Shown here piece after piece: positions 9,073-17,019 of a stretch of DNA of 64,000 nt. The stretch covers positions 3,789,501 through 3,853,500 of the forward strand of contig NZ_CP031416.1 of the NCBI RefSeq assembly GCF_003367375.1, given 5' to 3'. The translations under genes and the position numbers were made by a program. The stretch is from Gallaecimonas mangrovi (GTDB lineage Bacteria > Pseudomonadota > Gammaproteobacteria > Enterobacterales > Gallaecimonadaceae). The notes under the pieces are model-generated. The model was not told where the DNA came from. It ran no database searches and saw only the letters and a list, made by a program, of their open reading frames with translations. Positions within the stretch are counted from its first letter, which is position 1. Every line of letters begins with the position of its first letter.

Positions 9073-9969
9073 ATGCGCCTTGCCATACTGTCAGCGAAAA
9101 CTGAGCTGCACTCCACCCAGCGCCTGCTGGCCGCCGCCCATCAGCGCGACATCGACGCCCAGGTGATAAACCCGCTGCATTGCAGCTTAAGCCTTACCGC
9201 CGAAGGCCCGGTTTTTTATTACCAAAACCAGCCCCTGGCACCCTTTGCGGCGGCGCTGCCCCGGGTTGGCCATGAACTCACCTTTGCCGGCAGCACCGTG
9301 CTACGCCAACTCGAAGCGCAAGGCACTTACAGCCCCACCTCAGCCGCCGCCTTACTGCGCTCGCGCGATAAGCTGCAAGCCATGCAAGCGTTAATTGGCC
9401 AGGTGCCAATGCCAACCACCGCCTTTGCCAACACCAGCGAGGCCATCAGCCGCATGGTGGCTGAAGTCGGCGGCACGCCATTGGTCATCAAAGTGCTGGA
9501 AGGCTCGCAAGGCATTGGCGTGACCCTGGCCGAAACCCCACAAAGCGCCCGCGCCACCCTGGAAGCCTTTATGGGTGCCAGGGTTAATGTGCTGGTACAG
9601 GAATTTATTCGCGAAGCCGCCGGCCAAGACTTGCGGCTATTGGTGGTAGGTACCCGCGTGGTGGCCGCCATGGAAAGGCGCTCACAAAGCGGCGATTTTC
9701 GCGCCAACCTGCACTGCGGCGGTAAAGCCCTGGCCCTAGAGCCTAGCGAAGAAGAATGCGCCCTTGCCATTAAAGCCGCCCAAATCCTCGGCCTTGGCAT
9801 TGCCGGGGTTGATCTGCTGCGCTCCCACCGCGGCCCGCTGCTGTTGGAAGTCAACTCCTCCCCCGGCCTTGAAGGTATCGAAAACGCCACCGGCGTGGAT
9901 GTCGCAGGCGCGATTATGGATTTTATTGTTGCGCAGTGTGCAGCTCACCCAAGCCGCAGTCTTTTTTAA
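9073..9969 (+). CDS. rimK: Ribosomal protein S6--L-glutamate ligase RimK
   Basis: 298-residue ATP-grasp ligase that adds glutamates to the C-terminus of ribosomal protein S6. Visible marks are the N-terminal MRLAILSAK, LRSRDKLQAMQAL near residue 98, VIKVLEGSQGIGV (ATP-grasp loop) near 137, and VLVQEFIREAAGQDLR. The metal/ATP-binding ending LLLEVNSSPGLEGIE lies near 258-270. Length agrees with E. coli RimK (300). GGAG lies seven bases before the ATG. A structured repeat begins just after its stop codon. Confidence 0.92.
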   Translation: MRLAILSAKTELHSTQRLLAAAHQRDIDAQVINPLHCSLSLTAEGPVFYYQNQPLAPFAAALPRVGHELTFAGSTVLRQLEAQGTYSPTSAAALLRSRDKLQAMQALIGQVPMPTTAFANTSEAISRMVAEVGGTPLVIKVLEGSQGIGVTLAETPQSARATLEAFMGARVNVLVQEFIREAAGQDLRLLVVGTRVVAAMERRSQSGDFRANLHCGGKALALEPSEEECALAIKAAQILGLGIAGVDLLRSHRGPLLLEVNSSPGLEGIENATGVDVAGAIMDFIVAQCAAHPSRSLF

Positions 9970-10053
9970 TAGCCAACAATAACTGCTACTCGTTCTGCTA
10001 TCCGCCGGTTCGCGCACCGGCGGGCGCCCTACTTTTGTTTCGCCAAAAGTAGG
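9962..10053 (-). repeat. Structured intergenic repeat, copy A
   Basis: Contains two strong hairpins: CCGCCGGT/ACCGGCGG at 10002-10023 and CCTACTTTTG/CAAAAGTAGG at 10028-10053. Read on the minus strand, the order is the AAAGTAG hairpin, the CCGG hairpin, then GGCGGATA-AGAACG and a tail ending TTGGCTATTAAAAAA. Copy B at 10565-10920 has the same order on the plus strand. The 16 bases at 9962-9977 (TTTTTTAATAGCCAAC) recur exactly at 10565-10580. It looks like a dispersed extragenic repeat family; the edges are estimates. Confidence 0.55.
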
Positions 10054-10137
10054 CGAGGCAAGCCACCAACTCCTTCCCCAACATTAAAAGAGGTATATTT
10101 CCATTAAAAATCAATTGGTAATAAAAAAGGACAGTAA

Positions 10138-10548
10138 ATGTTGGCAACGATGTTGTTAATGACAGCCTTGAGCAGTAGCGCAGGAAAAACCAGCTGTTAC
10201 AGCTATGGACCGCAAGTGGCGCTACTGGGCACGCTGATACGTAGCACCTTTGCTGGCACACCTAACTATGAAAGTATTACTCAAGGTGATTCCCCAGAAA
10301 CGGTCTTCGTTTTACATCTCACCGGCCCAATTTGTACCTCTGCCACTCACGCTGATCCCCTTAGTCGTTCGGTAAAAGCTACATCTGACCTACAACTGGT
10401 TTTTCCAAATGATGCCGCCGTGTTTTACCAACAGCTGGCACCCAAACTCGGGCAGACGGTTAAGTGTAAGGGAACCTTGTTTTCACAAATCTCCGGACAT
10501 CACCACACCCCGGTTCTGATGAATGTTCAACGCTGTCAAACGCCCTGA
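10138..10548 (+). CDS. DUF4431 domain exported protein
   Basis: 136-residue protein with a short signal peptide (MLATMLLMTALSSSAG). CYSYGPQVALLGTLIRSTF, GTPNYESITQGDSPET and FVLHLTGPICT match the DUF4431 family of small secreted proteins of unknown function. Four cysteines could form two disulfides. AAAGGA lies upstream of the ATG. The gene sits alone between the two copies of the structured repeat, which raises the possibility of movement or recombination, but base composition is not unusual. Confidence 0.7.
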   Translation: MLATMLLMTALSSSAGKTSCYSYGPQVALLGTLIRSTFAGTPNYESITQGDSPETVFVLHLTGPICTSATHADPLSRSVKATSDLQLVFPNDAAVFYQQLAPKLGQTVKCKGTLFSQISGHHHTPVLMNVQRCQTP

Positions 10549-10564
10549 GGATAAAGCTAAGGCG

Positions 10565-10920
10565 TTTTTTAATAGCCAACCGTACTAACGACACCTGATT
10601 TTGTCCGTTAAGTGAAGCGCTTGGCTGGCGAGAGTGTAGGGGCAGCTGAGACAGGGAAGTCGAAGCAGGTGAATACGTGCCGGGAGCGCGTATGAGCCGG
10701 TGACCCGGGAACGACCAGAAGCGAAAATGAAGCGATAAAATCGCCAGGAGCGATTTTGAACATCGGAGCACCGCGACGATGGCCAGAAGGGCGAGGACAA
10801 GGACGGTCCAAGTAAACGTGGGCGGTGCCTTTGGTTGGGCAGCCCCGCTGACTTTGTGCGAAAACAAAGTAGGCCGGCTGCCGGGCCGGGACCCGGCGGA
10901 TAAAAGAACGTATAACGACT
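10565..10920 (+). repeat. Hairpin array with GGA loops, structured repeat copy B
   Basis: This gene-free stretch is a string of hairpins: TACGTGC/GCGCGTA with loop CGGGA (10674-10692), AAAATCGC/GCGATTTT with loop CAGGA (10737-10757), CATCG/CGATG (10761-10781), ACTTTGT/ACAAAGT (10851-10870), and GCCGGG/CCCGGC with loop CCGGGA (10880-10897). Several loops contain GGA, the core of CsrA-binding sites. Open frames on the minus strand here have no ribosome-binding site or recognisable product. It may be an extragenic repeat, a structured RNA, or both. Confidence 0.5.
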
Positions 10921-10997
10921 GACAGATTGGCCATCACAGATACCCCAACATTTAATTCATGGCATAAAGTCCCTGCAACACCGAAGAATCAAACCCT

Positions 10998-11040
10998 CCA
11001 AAACCGGACACCCCGGACAACGGACACCAAAACCGGACAC
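10998..11040 (+). promoter_or_regulatory. Probable activator-binding repeats upstream of the sigma-54 promoter
   Basis: Four copies of GGACA at 11006, 11015, 11022 and 11035, two of them inside an exact 14-base repeat CCAAAACCGGACAC at 10998-11011 and 11027-11040. They lie about 55-95 bases before the -24 element, the usual place for enhancer sites of sigma-54 activators. The regulator encoded in the operon is the natural candidate to bind here; this is inference. Confidence 0.55.
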
Positions 11041-11092
11041 TTCCCACATAGACCAACCCAAAAATAACCATATAAATCAATAAAATAAAAAC

Positions 11093-11108
11093 TGGCACGC
11101 CCCTTGAT
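11093..11108 (+). promoter_or_regulatory. Sigma-54 (-24/-12) promoter
   Basis: TGGCACG, four bases, then TTGAT: a full match to the -24 element and TTG of the -12 element, with correct spacing; only the C of the consensus TTGC is changed. It lies 30 bases before the adaptor start codon, in an operon that encodes its own sigma-54 activator. Confidence 0.75.
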
Positions 11109-11137
11109 AAGACTTCTGCAACGCAAGGAGTTTTTTC

Positions 11138-12406
11138 ATGATCAGAGACACCTCGGGGCAAGACGTTGTTGTTAGCCAGCGCCGTCCTTACCGAAAATGG
11201 TTAGTAATAGGCAGCGGTTTACTGCTGGTAACCGCTCTTGGCTGGGCTTATAGCAGTTGGCAGCAAAGTGCCGGCACCGACAGCACAGTGTCGCGCCAGG
11301 CCTTGGCGTTCGGCACCGCCCGAGTTGGCGATATCAAACGTGACATCAGTGTGCAGGGCCGGGTGGTGGCGGCCAACAGCCCCACGCTTTACAGCCCGGC
11401 GCAAGGCATTGTCAGTTATCTCATCAAGGCGGGCGACAGCGTCAAAAAGGGCCAGGTGCTGGCCACGGTGAAAAGCCCAACCTTGACCAACCAGCTTAAG
11501 CAGGAGCAGGCCAACCTGGCTCGCATGCAAGGCGAAGCGGACCGCCAGCAAATTCAGGCCAAGCGTGACGCTGTTGAAAACCAGCAAGCGGCGGATTTGG
11601 CCAAGGTTGACTTAACTGCCGCCGACCGGGAAATGCGCCGCGCCGAGCAGTCCTGGCAAAAACGGGTAATAAGCGAGCTTGATTATGAAAAGGCCAAAGA
11701 CGAGTTGGCCCGCGCCAAACTGCGCTCACACCAGGCCAAAGAAAACGCCCGCCTGGCCATACAAATGGCCACTGTTGAAACCAAAAATCTGAAATTGCAG
11801 GTGCAGCGCCAAGCCCTGCTGGTAGCCGACTTGCAGCGCCAAGCCGATGAGCTAAGGGTCACCTCGCCGGTCAACGGCATGGTGGGCAGCCTGGCCCTTA
11901 ACCAACAGTCCGCGGTCAGTGCTTACCAGGCACTACTCACGGTGGTGGACTTGTCCAGCTTTGAAGTAGAGGCGATGGTGCCAGAAAGCTACTCAGACGA
12001 TTTGGGCCTTAAAATGCCAGTGGCGGTGAATGTAAACGGCCATGACTGGCAAGGCGAAGTGGCCGCTATTAGCCCGGAAATTAAAGACAACCAAGTGGTG
12101 GCAAGGCTGCGCTTTAAAGACAAAAGCCCTGAGAACCTGCGCCAAAACCAGCGCCTGACCGCCCGCATTCTTTTAGAAAACCTTAACCATGTACTGGCCG
12201 TTCCGCGCGGCGCCTTTATTGACTCAGGCCAGGGCCGCAGCGCCTTTGTGGTCAGGGGCGATAAAGCCATCCGCACCGCCATCACCTTAGGGGCAGTGGG
12301 CAGCCAGAACGCACAAGTACTAAGTGGCCTTAAAGCCGGCGACCAAATCATTACCTCTGATACCAGTCGCTTTAAAGACCAAAACACCCTACTTATCACC
12401 CATTAA
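11138..12406 (+). CDS. HlyD/MacA-type periplasmic adaptor subunit
   Basis: 422-residue membrane-fusion protein. One N-terminal transmembrane helix (about 23-42) is followed by a lipoyl/barrel-sandwich half-motif (GRVVAANSPTLYSPAQGIV, DSVKKGQVLATV). A long coiled-coil hairpin (about 110-240), the second lipoyl half (VTSPVNGMVGSLALN) and a beta-barrel plus membrane-proximal domain follow. It should link the inner-membrane ABC exporter encoded next to an outer-membrane channel such as TolC, for which no gene is present here. AAGGAG precedes the ATG. First gene of a six-gene operon under the sigma-54 promoter. Confidence 0.88.
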   Translation: MIRDTSGQDVVVSQRRPYRKWLVIGSGLLLVTALGWAYSSWQQSAGTDSTVSRQALAFGTARVGDIKRDISVQGRVVAANSPTLYSPAQGIVSYLIKAGDSVKKGQVLATVKSPTLTNQLKQEQANLARMQGEADRQQIQAKRDAVENQQAADLAKVDLTAADREMRRAEQSWQKRVISELDYEKAKDELARAKLRSHQAKENARLAIQMATVETKNLKLQVQRQALLVADLQRQADELRVTSPVNGMVGSLALNQQSAVSAYQALLTVVDLSSFEVEAMVPESYSDDLGLKMPVAVNVNGHDWQGEVAAISPEIKDNQVVARLRFKDKSPENLRQNQRLTARILLENLNHVLAVPRGAFIDSGQGRSAFVVRGDKAIRTAITLGAVGSQNAQVLSGLKAGDQIITSDTSRFKDQNTLLITH

Positions 12407-12417
12407 GGACCGCCAAG

Positions 12418-13107
12418 ATGCTGACTATGGAAAATATCGCCAAGGTGTACCGCACCGAAACCGTCGCAACCCATGCACTACGCGATTTCAGCCTACACGT
12501 AAGGGAAGGCGAATTTGTGGCGGTCACCGGCCCTTCGGGCTCCGGTAAAACCACCTTTTTGAATATCGCCGGCCTTTTGGAAAGCTTTGAAGAAGGCCAA
12601 TACCTGTTAGACGGCGTTAACGTGCAGGGCCTTTCTGACAGCAAGCGATCAAAACTGCGAAACGAAAAAATCGGCTTTATCTTCCAGGGGTTTAACCTCA
12701 TTCCCGACTTATCGCTGTTTGACAATGTTGATGTGCCACTGCGCTACCGGGGGTTAAGTGCCAAGGAACGCAAAAGCCGCATTGACGAAGCCTTGGAAAA
12801 AGTGGGCCTAGCGGCACGCCGCCACCATTTGCCGTCACAGTTATCGGGTGGCCAACAGCAGCGGGTGGCTATTGCCCGGGCCCTGGCCGGCAAGCCCGCC
12901 TTTTTACTGGCGGATGAGCCCACCGGTAACCTTGATTCCTTAATGGCCCGGCAAGTGATGGAGCTGCTGGAAAGCATTAACCAGGAAGGCACCACCATCG
13001 TCATGGTTACCCACGACCCAGACCTTGCCCGCCGCGCCCAGCGCAATATCCAAGTGGTTGACGGCCAGGTCTCTGATTTTGACTTCAGCCAAAGCCGCCG
13101 CGCCTAA
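12418..13107 (+). CDS. ABC transporter ATP-binding protein (MacB/LolD type)
   Basis: 229-residue ATPase of a MacB-like exporter. Walker A GPSGSGKTT near residue 40, Q-loop FIFQGFNL, signature LSGGQQQRVAIARAL near 142, Walker B FLLADEPTGNLD near 163 and H-switch VTHDP near 199 are all intact. It is a stand-alone ATPase, unlike E. coli MacB where ATPase and permease are fused. Gaps to its neighbours are ten bases or so, each with an AAGGA-type ribosome-binding site, so the four transport genes are made together. Confidence 0.92.
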   Translation: MLTMENIAKVYRTETVATHALRDFSLHVREGEFVAVTGPSGSGKTTFLNIAGLLESFEEGQYLLDGVNVQGLSDSKRSKLRNEKIGFIFQGFNLIPDLSLFDNVDVPLRYRGLSAKERKSRIDEALEKVGLAARRHHLPSQLSGGQQQRVAIARALAGKPAFLLADEPTGNLDSLMARQVMELLESINQEGTTIVMVTHDPDLARRAQRNIQVVDGQVSDFDFSQSRRA

Positions 13108-13116
13108 GGAGCCAGC

Positions 13117-14445
13117 ATGTTTAGCTATTACCTGCGCCTGGCCTGGCTGTCGTTTAAAAGTACCCCGGTGATGTCGCTGCTGATGGTGCTGGCCATTGCC
13201 GTGGGGGTAGGGGTGGCCATGAGCACCCTGACCCTGCAGCACGTCATGGCATCTAACGCCCTGGCTGATAAAAACAGCCAACTTTATTACGTGCAGCTCA
13301 ACAGCCATCCGCTGGGCGACCATTACCCGTCTAAGGCCCGCAATGGCCTGCCGGATCAAATTGCCTATAAAGATGCCGAAGCGCTGCTGCAGTCGAACAT
13401 CCCCACCTATCAGGTGGCCATGCACCAGTGGGGCGGCACCATTGAGTCGCCCAACCCTGATATTCACCCGATGATGGTGAACATCAGGGTGACCACCCGC
13501 GACTTTTTCCCGCTCTTTAACGTGTCCTTTATCTACGGCAATGGCTGGGATAAAAGCGCAGATAGCCAAGCGCAATACCAGGTGGTGCTGGGCAAAAAAA
13601 TGAACGAAGACTTGTTTGGCGGCCAAAACTCGGTGGGTAAAACGGTGCAGATAAACGGCCACCCATACCAAGTGGTGGGCGTGGTGAAAGACTTTAAGCC
13701 GGTGCCGTCGGTAGAGGACTTAAGCACCGGCAGCTTTGGTGGTAATAGCGACATTTACCTGCCCTTTGGCCTGCACCGCCCCCTGGAAATGATGCCTTAT
13801 GGCCAAATGAGCTGCTTTAGCAACAGCGATGCCGGCTCGCCTGAAGGCTACGAGGGCTTGTTGCAATCAAACTGTATTTGGCTGCAATACTGGGTGCAGT
13901 TAGACAGCGCCGAGCAAAAAGCCCGCTACACGCAATTTTTAAACAACTACTACCAGGACCAGAAACAACAGGGCCGTTTCCAGCGTGACAACGGCGTCGT
14001 CTTATCAACCCCTTCCCAGTGGCTTTACCAGAACAATGTGGTGGGCAACGACACCCGCTTACTCACTTGGCTGGCCTTTGCCTTCTTGCTGGTGTGCATT
14101 ATCAACACCATTGCCTTGCTGATGGCGAAATTGCTGCGCAAAGCCCCCGAAGCCGGAGTACGCCGCGCTTTAGGTGCCAGCCGCGGCGCCGTTTTTACCC
14201 AGCATCTGGTTGAAAGCCTGCTGGTGGGCGGTATTGGCGGCTTACTGGGTATTGTGCTGGCGTTGCTGAGCCTAGGTGCTATTCGCCACTTGGTGGTGCA
14301 TAGCATGGCCAGCATTGTGCACATGGATTTACTGATGGCCGTGGTCACTGTCGGCTTAGCCATGCTGGCAAGCCTGTTGGCAGGGGTTTACCCGGCCTGG
14401 CGCATCAGTACCACCAACCCTGCCCATTACTTAAAAACGCAATAG
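13117..14445 (+). CDS. MacB/FtsX-type ABC transporter permease, first subunit
   Basis: 442-residue permease: an N-terminal transmembrane helix (about 20-42), a large periplasmic MacB-PCD domain (about 45-300; VNIRVTTRDFFPLF, VVLGKKMNEDLFGG, VGVVKDF), and three C-terminal helices of the FtsX domain with VRRALGASRGAVF. This fold couples ATP hydrolysis to periplasmic movement rather than to classic import. It pairs with the following permease as a heterodimer. TAAGGAGC precedes the ATG. The substrate is not evident; peptides or toxic amphiphiles are typical for the family. Confidence 0.88.
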   Translation: MFSYYLRLAWLSFKSTPVMSLLMVLAIAVGVGVAMSTLTLQHVMASNALADKNSQLYYVQLNSHPLGDHYPSKARNGLPDQIAYKDAEALLQSNIPTYQVAMHQWGGTIESPNPDIHPMMVNIRVTTRDFFPLFNVSFIYGNGWDKSADSQAQYQVVLGKKMNEDLFGGQNSVGKTVQINGHPYQVVGVVKDFKPVPSVEDLSTGSFGGNSDIYLPFGLHRPLEMMPYGQMSCFSNSDAGSPEGYEGLLQSNCIWLQYWVQLDSAEQKARYTQFLNNYYQDQKQQGRFQRDNGVVLSTPSQWLYQNNVVGNDTRLLTWLAFAFLLVCIINTIALLMAKLLRKAPEAGVRRALGASRGAVFTQHLVESLLVGGIGGLLGIVLALLSLGAIRHLVVHSMASIVHMDLLMAVVTVGLAMLASLLAGVYPAWRISTTNPAHYLKTQ

Positions 14446-14454
14446 GAGCGCACC

Positions 14455-15666
14455 ATGTTTGAATTCGGCCCCATACTGCGCACCCTGTGGCGCAACAAAA
14501 CCAGCGCCTTGCTGATCATGCTGCAAATGGCCCTGACCCTAGCCATTGTGGTTAACGCCGCTTTTGTGATTAACCAGCGCCAAAGCGCGGTTAACCGCCC
14601 CACAGGCATTGATGACCAAAACCTGTTTGGGGTGTCGGTGATCCCCACCCACGCCGGTTTAAAAAATTATGGCGATGTGCAACGCGACCTTGATGCCATC
14701 AAGCAACTACCGGGGGTCATTGACGCCAGTATCACCAACAGCGTGCCGCTGTCAGGCTCGGGGAATACCTCCACCATACGAGCTGGCAATAACCCTTCAG
14801 GGGTGGGGGAAGTTGACGCCAATGTGTTCAGCACTGACCCTTCAGCCATCCACACCATGGGGTTAAAGCTCCTTGATGGCCGCAACTTTACCGACAGCGA
14901 CATGGTGGTGACCACCAGTTTGTCCAGTGCCGTCCCGCAGGTCGTCATCGTTACCCGCCAGCTGGCCGACATTGTGTTCGGTAAAGGGGTTAACCCAGTT
15001 GGAAAATTGATTAATTTTGGTACCAGTAAAGTGCAGGTGATAGGCGTGATGTCGGCCAACCTGGGCACCTTTGTCCATTCCGATATCACTGGTAACGTTG
15101 CCCTGGTGCCGCTTTTTAACCGCGACTACAGCCTGCGTTATATGGTGCGCGCCAAGCCAGGGCAGCTGGATGCCATGATGAAAAAGGTGCCACAGCTACT
15201 GAACCAGTTAGACAGCCAAAGGGTGATAACCGGCGTGCGCAGCTTTAAAACGCTCAAAAGCAACGCCTACCGCAGCGACAACGCCACCATTACCATGCTG
15301 TCTACCACCATAGTGCTAATAAGCCTGGTAACGGGGCTTGGTATTGTTGGCCTGACCTTGCTGTGGGTAAACCAGCGCCGCAAACAAATTGGTACCCGCC
15401 GCGCTTTGGGTGCCACCAAAACCGCCATCATCCGGTATTTTATGGTGGAAAATGGCCTGGTAACGGCTCTGGGCATTGTGGTGGGTATCTTTCTAACCTT
15501 GGCAGCTAACCATTTGATGGTGCAGCATTACCAAATGAAAGCATTGGCACCGAGCTATTTAGTTATTGGCGTGATTATGGTTTGGCTGCTGGGTATGTTA
15601 GCCGCCTTGGTGCCGGCCTGGCGCGCCGCCCAAATATCCCCAGCGCTTGCCACCCGCAGCGTTTAA
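14455..15666 (+). CDS. MacB/FtsX-type ABC transporter permease, second subunit
   Basis: 403-residue permease with the same plan as its neighbour: helix at about 18-40, a periplasmic domain of about 230 residues (GVSVIPTHAG, HTMGLKLLDGRNF, IVTRQLADIVFG), and three C-terminal helices with IGTRRALGATKTAI. The two permeases differ clearly in sequence, so they are probably two halves of a heterodimer rather than a recent duplication. TAGGAG lies before the ATG and only nine bases separate the two genes. Confidence 0.88.
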   Translation: MFEFGPILRTLWRNKTSALLIMLQMALTLAIVVNAAFVINQRQSAVNRPTGIDDQNLFGVSVIPTHAGLKNYGDVQRDLDAIKQLPGVIDASITNSVPLSGSGNTSTIRAGNNPSGVGEVDANVFSTDPSAIHTMGLKLLDGRNFTDSDMVVTTSLSSAVPQVVIVTRQLADIVFGKGVNPVGKLINFGTSKVQVIGVMSANLGTFVHSDITGNVALVPLFNRDYSLRYMVRAKPGQLDAMMKKVPQLLNQLDSQRVITGVRSFKTLKSNAYRSDNATITMLSTTIVLISLVTGLGIVGLTLLWVNQRRKQIGTRRALGATKTAIIRYFMVENGLVTALGIVVGIFLTLAANHLMVQHYQMKALAPSYLVIGVIMVWLLGMLAALVPAWRAAQISPALATRSV

Positions 15667-15687
15667 CCGGCACACAAAAAGGACGTT

Positions 15688-17019
15688 ATGGATAAGATCC
15701 TGGTGATTGATGACAACAGCGCCGTTGGCCAAGCGCTAACGGTGTTGTTTACGTTGCATGGTTTTGAAACCGCCACCGCGCTCACCCCCCAGGCTGGCCT
15801 TAACCGGCTGGCCGAAGGGGATATAAGCCTGGTGGTGCAAGACATGAACTTTAGCGCCGACACCACCAGCGGCGAAGAAGGCAAGGCGCTGTTTTTTGCC
15901 ATTCGCGAACGCTTTGCCGACTTACCCATTATTCTGCTCACCGCCTGGACCGAGCTAGAAACCGCCGTTGAGCTAGTAAAAGCAGGTGCCGCCGACTATT
16001 TGGCCAAGCCCTGGGACGATGCCAAGCTGATTGCCACCGTCAAAAACCTGTTAGAACTGGCCGAGCTTAATGCCAAGCAGCAAATTCGCGCCAGCGAACG
16101 CCATCAGCGCCGCCAAGCCATTGCCGACAAGTTCGACTTGGGCGGCTTGGTATACCAGTCAGACGCCATGCAACAGTTACTGGAAATGGCGCTGCAAGTG
16201 GCCAAGGCCGAGGTGTCGGTGCTAATAACCGGCCCCAACGGCGCCGGTAAGGAAAAAATTGCCGACATCATTCAGCGCAACTCCAGTGTCGCCAAAGGCC
16301 CTTTTATTCGGGTCAATGCCGGTGCCTTACCCATTGAACTGATGGAAGCCGAGCTCTTTGGCGCCGAACCCGGCGCCTTTACAGGCCTTAATAAAACCCG
16401 CATTGGCCGCTTTGAGGCGGCCGACGGCGGCACCCTGTTTTTGGATGAAATCGGTAACCTTTCGCTGGCCGGGCAAATGAAACTGCTACGGGTGCTGCAA
16501 ACCGGCGAGTTTGAACGGCTGGGCTCCACCCAAACCCGCAAGGTTAATGTCAGGCTCATTTCCGCCACCAACAGCGACCTGCCTGGCGCCATTGCCGCTG
16601 GCGATTTTCGTGAAGATCTTTACTACCGCCTCAACGTGATTGAGCTGACCCTAGCACCGCTCAAAAACCGCGCCGAAGATATTTTACCCCTGGCCCGCCA
16701 TTTTTTAGCCGGCCGGCCCTTAACCCTGGAAGCCTGCCGGGCCCTGGAAAACCACGACTGGCCGGGCAACGTACGGGAGCTGGAAAACTGCCTCAAGCGC
16801 GCCGCCTTACTGGCCAGCAATGAGCGCATCGACGTGGGCGACTTAAACCTGCCGCCGCAGGCAATGCGGCGCCCGCGCCCCGCCTTTGAGCCTGACGAGC
16901 AGCAACTGCGCGAGGTGCTGGCCAGGGCGCCCAGCATCAGCGAAGCCGCCCGGCTGTTAGGTTTGTCACGCCAGGCGCTTTACCGACGCTTAGAGAAATA
17001 CGGAATAACACCACCATGA
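15688..17019 (+). CDS. Sigma-54-dependent response regulator of the exporter operon
   Basis: 443-residue NtrC-family regulator. A receiver domain (1-125) has acidic D8/D9, phosphorylation site D52 (VVQDMNF) and a lysine in LAKPWDD. The AAA+ domain has Walker A GPNGAGKEK near 182-190 and LFLDEIGNL. A Fis-type helix-turn-helix ends the chain (SEAARLLGLSRQALYRRL). The sigma-54 contact loop reads GAFTGL instead of GAFTGA, near residue 229, and Walker A differs from the usual GETGTGKE. It probably activates the sigma-54 promoter of its own operon. Its last four bases overlap the kinase start (ATGA). Confidence 0.9.
   Translation: MDKILVIDDNSAVGQALTVLFTLHGFETATALTPQAGLNRLAEGDISLVVQDMNFSADTTSGEEGKALFFAIRERFADLPIILLTAWTELETAVELVKAGAADYLAKPWDDAKLIATVKNLLELAELNAKQQIRASERHQRRQAIADKFDLGGLVYQSDAMQQLLEMALQVAKAEVSVLITGPNGAGKEKIADIIQRNSSVAKGPFIRVNAGALPIELMEAELFGAEPGAFTGLNKTRIGRFEAADGGTLFLDEIGNLSLAGQMKLLRVLQTGEFERLGSTQTRKVNVRLISATNSDLPGAIAAGDFREDLYYRLNVIELTLAPLKNRAEDILPLARHFLAGRPLTLEACRALENHDWPGNVRELENCLKRAALLASNERIDVGDLNLPPQAMRRPRPAFEPDEQQLREVLARAPSISEAARLLGLSRQALYRRLEKYGITPP

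Noticed and set aside
10460-10937. Open frames on the minus strand in the hairpin array
   Set aside because: They cross inverted repeats, have no ribosome-binding site and match nothing; the structure is at the nucleic-acid level.
10998-11040. Short repeats that might suggest a CRISPR array
   Set aside because: Repeat units are 5-14 bases with unequal spacing and no cas genes; they fit a regulator site upstream of a sigma-54 promoter.
12940-13671. 243-residue open frame on the minus strand
   Set aside because: Antisense of the ATPase and first permease, both of which have intact family motifs.
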